The notes under the pieces are model-generated. The model was given only the letters and a program-made list of their open reading frames with translations, searched no databases and was not told the DNA's origin. A stretch of DNA of 8,182 nucleotides from Flavobacteriales bacterium UBA1531. Lineage in GTDB: Bacteria > Bacteroidota > Bacteroidia > Flavobacteriales_D > Sanyastnellaceae. Each line of letters starts with the position of its first letter. Positions within the stretch are counted from its first letter, which is position 1. A program made the translations under genes and the position numbers. The DNA lies in NCBI GenBank assembly GCA_002323795.1, contig DCPZ01000107.1, positions 1 through 8,182 on the forward strand. The letters run 5' to 3'. This document shows positions 6,238 through 8,182 of this stretch, piece by piece.

Positions 6238-6660
6238 ATGCAGAAGGAGTTTACATTGGTACAGATAAAGCGTCACATTGTTTTTACGTTTGGCCTTTGG
6301 GTTTTGGCCATGGGGCTTACAGGTTGCAGTGAGAGTGCGGATTCTTACGAAGTAACGGAAAGGCATACCAATGGAACATCAGTGATGACTATGGCGCGAC
6401 TCGACGTTTCGGGCATGATGTGCCTGCACGCATGTGGTGGGAAAATTAAGAAAGAGCTCTTAAAGGTGAACGGTGTTGCAAACGCTACCATTGAATTTGA
6501 GGAGGATAGAGCGTTGAATTATGCGAAGGTGGAATACGATGAACGGGTAGTTGAAGTGAATGGATTGGTTGAAGCCATTGCCGGAATTGCCGATGGAAAA
6601 TTGTATGCCGTTCAGGCTGTAGAGGTTACGCATTTTGCAAAGAGAACAGAGCTCAACTGA
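6238..6660 (+). CDS. HMA-domain (heavy-metal-associated) lipoprotein with CxxxC motif
   Basis: 140 residues from the ATG at 6238. A lipoprotein signal peptide (KRHIVFTFGLWVLAMG) ends in the lipobox LTGC with Cys30 as the likely lipid anchor. After a short polar linker (about 31-52) comes a ferredoxin-like HMA domain at about 53-132: strand ARLDVSG, metal loop GMMCLHAC, helix GGKIKKELLKVNGV, strand ANATIEFEED, strand AKVEYD, helix VNGLVEAIAGI and a last strand. The usual metal motif is GMTCxxC; here the cysteines (62 and 66) are three residues apart, with a His between them. The domain probably binds copper or another soft metal outside the cytoplasm. Its last 26 bases overlap the heme A synthase frame, so the two genes should be co-translated, which suggests a role in copper handling for a heme-copper oxidase. 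Alternative starts are TTG at 6256 (see the Shine-Dalgarno entry) and ATG at 6196; the latter lies upstream of the promoter box and is unlikely. Confidence 0.85.
   Translation: MQKEFTLVQIKRHIVFTFGLWVLAMGLTGCSESADSYEVTERHTNGTSVMTMARLDVSGMMCLHACGGKIKKELLKVNGVANATIEFEEDRALNYAKVEYDERVVEVNGLVEAIAGIADGKLYAVQAVEVTHFAKRTELN
6244..6249 (+). promoter_or_regulatory. Possible Shine-Dalgarno site pointing to a TTG start at 6256
   Basis: AAGGAG at 6244-6249 is a full Shine-Dalgarno match and stands 6 bases before an in-frame TTG at 6256. Together with the promoter box at 6226-6233 it makes TTG-6256 a serious alternative to ATG-6238. The shorter product would begin MVQIKRHIVF, a more compact lipoprotein signal peptide. 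Such sites are uncommon and weakly used in Bacteroidota, so the match may be chance. Confidence 0.4.
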
Positions 6661-7690
6661 TCGCATCAAACGGTCTTTGCGGCGCCTGACTCGGGTTGCC
6701 CTGGTGATGACTTCGCTCGTAGTTCTCGCAGGCAGTGTTGTGCGCATGACAGGATCAGGAATGGGATGTCCGGATTGGCCCATGTGTTTTGGCTTGTTGA
6801 TTCCGCCTACAGCAGATGACCAAGTGATTTGGAGCGCAGGACAGTCCTACAAGGCAGGTCGGATGTTGATTGCCAATGACACGTTGTGGGTGGCTCAAAT
6901 TGATGTGCTCTCGGCGGATTTTGTAAAAGAACAAAGTGAAGGCGTTTGGGAAGCCTACACCAAGCATGATTATGCTGTTTTCAACCCAGTCCATACGTGG
7001 GTCGAGTTCATCAACAGGCTCATAGGAGCATTGACGGGAATTCCAGCTTTGTTGATTTTGCTTCTTTCTTTTTTGAGTGGACGGAAATACCGTTTTTGGA
7101 GCCCATTTCGTTGGGCTTTGGTGCACTTGTTTTTTCTTGGATTGGTCGCATGGATGGGAAAAAAGGTTGTGGATGGAAACCTGATCCCCTTCTCCATCAC
7201 ATTGCACATGTTGGGGGCAGTGTTTATCCTCATGGCGCTTGCACTGATTTTGTACACTGTGCGCTCGAGCAATTGGAAACATGCAGCAGGTGTTGATCGA
7301 AAATTATGGCTCATAGTTGCTGCGGTTTTGACACTGGCTCAACTCATTGCGGGGACGCAAGTCAGGGAGCAAGTAGACGCCTTGCTCCACATTGGAATTG
7401 AGCGTCCAAATTTACTAGCTGTGCTGCCTGATTGGTGGAAATATCATCGATCAGGTTCTTGGATTGTTTTGCTAACTCAGTTGATGTGGATTTTTCCAGA
7501 ATTGAAGAAAAGCACTCCCATTCAGCGTATCGCGCAGTGGGCATTGGGGTTGATTGCAATTCAAATGATATCAGGCATATCCTTTGTTTTTCTCGCAATG
7601 CCGGCAGTGCTTCAGCCGCTTCATTTGCTCCTGGCAGTAGGGCTCGTATTGCTCAACTTTTGGGCAATGCTGGTTTCCAGGAAGAGCTGA
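6635..7690 (+). CDS. ctaA: Heme A synthase, COX15/CtaA family
   Basis: A 351-residue membrane protein that converts heme O to heme A for aa3-type cytochrome c oxidase. The first helix reads RLTRVALVMTSLVVLAGSVVR and leads into the family signature RMTGSGMGCPDWPMCFG (37-53), with a Cys45/Cys51 pair in the first outer loop. The four heme-ligand histidines expected of the family are present: H120 (before TWVEFINRLIG), H191 (SITLHMLG), H271 (KYHRSGSW) and H330 (QPLHLLLAVG). Eight membrane segments fit. Residues 63-111 form a long outer-loop insert not seen in Bacillus CtaA. The only start that keeps the whole first helix with a short N-tail is the TTG at 6635, since no ATG precedes the helix; the next TTG (6677) would also be possible. 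The start overlaps the HMA lipoprotein by 26 bases, indicating coupled translation. Confidence 0.94.
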   Translation: MQREQSSTDRIKRSLRRLTRVALVMTSLVVLAGSVVRMTGSGMGCPDWPMCFGLLIPPTADDQVIWSAGQSYKAGRMLIANDTLWVAQIDVLSADFVKEQSEGVWEAYTKHDYAVFNPVHTWVEFINRLIGALTGIPALLILLLSFLSGRKYRFWSPFRWALVHLFFLGLVAWMGKKVVDGNLIPFSITLHMLGAVFILMALALILYTVRSSNWKHAAGVDRKLWLIVAAVLTLAQLIAGTQVREQVDALLHIGIERPNLLAVLPDWWKYHRSGSWIVLLTQLMWIFPELKKSTPIQRIAQWALGLIAIQMISGISFVFLAMPAVLQPLHLLLAVGLVLLNFWAMLVSRKS

Positions 7691-7706
7691 AGTGTTCAAG
7701 GTTACC

Positions 7707-7746
7707 CATAAAAAGACCGCACCCAATTGGATCGGATGCGGTCTTT
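7707..7746. terminator. Bidirectional terminator between ctaA and nrdA
   Basis: AAAGACCGCA (7712-7721) and its exact complement TGCGGTCTTT (7737-7746) form a 10-bp stem around a 15-base loop. The minus strand continues into TTTTTATGG, a good T run for the end of the ribonucleotide reductase gene; on plus only three Ts follow the stem GC block, so ending of ctaA there may be weaker. It fills the 81-base gap between the two convergent genes. Confidence 0.85.
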
Positions 7747-7771
7747 CAAGGTTGTTAGGGTAAATCAATGA

Positions 7772-8182
7772 TCATCCACTGCACATTTCACAATCGGATC
7801 CATTTTCGATCGAACAAGCTAAAGCCGCTTGCTCCTCATCTGTCATGTCTTGGATGGCTTTTTTTGGTGCTTCAGGCACTTCTGTCTTTGCCTTGGCTGG
7901 ATCCTCCTTGTACTTCTTGTCAACAGTAAACTTGATGGCGTCGGTTGCAGCCTTTGTTCGCAGGTAATACATTCCTGTTTTCAATCCTTTTTTCCAGGAG
8001 TAGAAATGCATGGAAGTCAGCTTAGCGGTATTCACGTTTTCCATGAAGACATTCAATGACTGAGATTGACAGATGTAAGCTCCGCGGTCCGCTGACATAT
8101 CAATTAAAGCGCGTTGAGGAATTTCCCAAGCTGTGCGGTACAGTGCTTTGAGATTGTCAGGAATCTCTTTGATGTTTTGAAT
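7772..8182 (-). CDS. nrdA: Ribonucleoside-diphosphate reductase large subunit, class Ia (C-terminal part)
   Basis: The frame is open to the right edge, so this is the last 136 residues of a protein that is usually about 800. It reduces ribonucleoside diphosphates to deoxyribonucleotides together with the radical-bearing NrdB subunit. Visible hallmarks are WEIPQRALIDMSADRGAYIC, the QSQSLNVFM segment, and KKGLKTGMYYLRTKAA, whose paired tyrosines (bases 7964-7969) are the last radical-relay residues of the large subunit. A flexible Lys/Glu/Pro-rich linker follows, then the end CSIENGSDCEMCSG, whose CEMC pair is the redox shuttle that reduces the active site. The GMYYLRT and CSxEN...C.MC wording resembles eukaryotic R1 more than Escherichia coli NrdA, in keeping with the Bacteroidota enzymes. 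An ATG at 8098 is internal, not the start. The gene ends at TGA, 26 bases before the terminator hairpin. Confidence 0.96.
   Translation of the reverse strand: MQNIKEIPDNLKALYRTAWEIPQRALIDMSADRGAYICQSQSLNVFMENVNTAKLTSMHFYSWKKGLKTGMYYLRTKAATDAIKFTVDKKYKEDPAKAKTEVPEAPKKAIQDMTDEEQAALACSIENGSDCEMCSG

Noticed and set aside
6178..6366. 63-residue N-terminal extension of the EamA permease frame
   Set aside because: The added residues are polar and unlike the family, they overlap the divergent HMA gene and its promoter, and ATG-6177 gives the expected 310-residue protein.
6755..7314. Long minus-strand frames opposite ctaA
   Set aside because: They are antisense to a gene with all family motifs, and their His/Cys/Asn-rich translation shows no recognisable protein features.

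Overview
The window looks like a chromosomal segment from a member of the Bacteroidota, probably a marine or aquatic Flavobacteriales-type aerobe. The evidence is: promoters with a TAnnTTTG -7 box, mostly absent Shine-Dalgarno sites, a secreted protein tail of the kind found in type IX secretion (T9SS) bacteria, an rplU with a long Lys/Ala tail, and a ribonucleotide reductase large subunit whose C-terminus resembles the eukaryotic enzyme. Base composition is moderate. I see no insertion sequence, phage gene, CRISPR array, tRNA or rRNA. This is mostly a housekeeping region with a few uncharacterised envelope proteins.

Layout. (1) Bases 1-326, plus strand: 3' end of a secreted protein ending in two dockerin-like calcium loops bracketed by cysteines. 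(2) Bases 327-511: no gene, but two strong hairpins that terminate transcription from both sides. (3) Bases 4257-512, minus strand: a tight cluster of serS (seryl-tRNA synthetase), an unknown coiled-coil lipoprotein and a 602-residue exported TPR protein. (4) Bases 5142-4415, minus strand: rplU-rpmA (ribosomal proteins L21 and L27), with a clear Bacteroidota promoter upstream and a terminator downstream. (5) Bases 6177-5245, minus strand: an EamA/DMT-family permease. (6) Bases 6238-7690, plus strand: an HMA-domain lipoprotein with an unusual CxxxC metal motif, overlapping a heme A synthase (ctaA/COX15). (7) Bases 7691-7771: a bidirectional terminator. (8) Bases 8182-7772, minus strand: the C-terminal part of NrdA.

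How the genes may work together. rplU and rpmA are coupled through a TAATG stop/start overlap. The HMA lipoprotein and heme A synthase overlap by 26 bases; both would act at the outer face of the cytoplasmic membrane or in the periplasm, and a shared role in maturing a heme-copper oxidase (copper handling plus heme A) is an inference from this linkage. The lipoprotein/TPR pair behind serS is probably an envelope system of unknown role. The most interesting points are the CxxxC lipoprotein-ctaA pair with its ambiguous start, the extracytoplasmic insert in CtaA, and the dockerin-like tail at the left edge.
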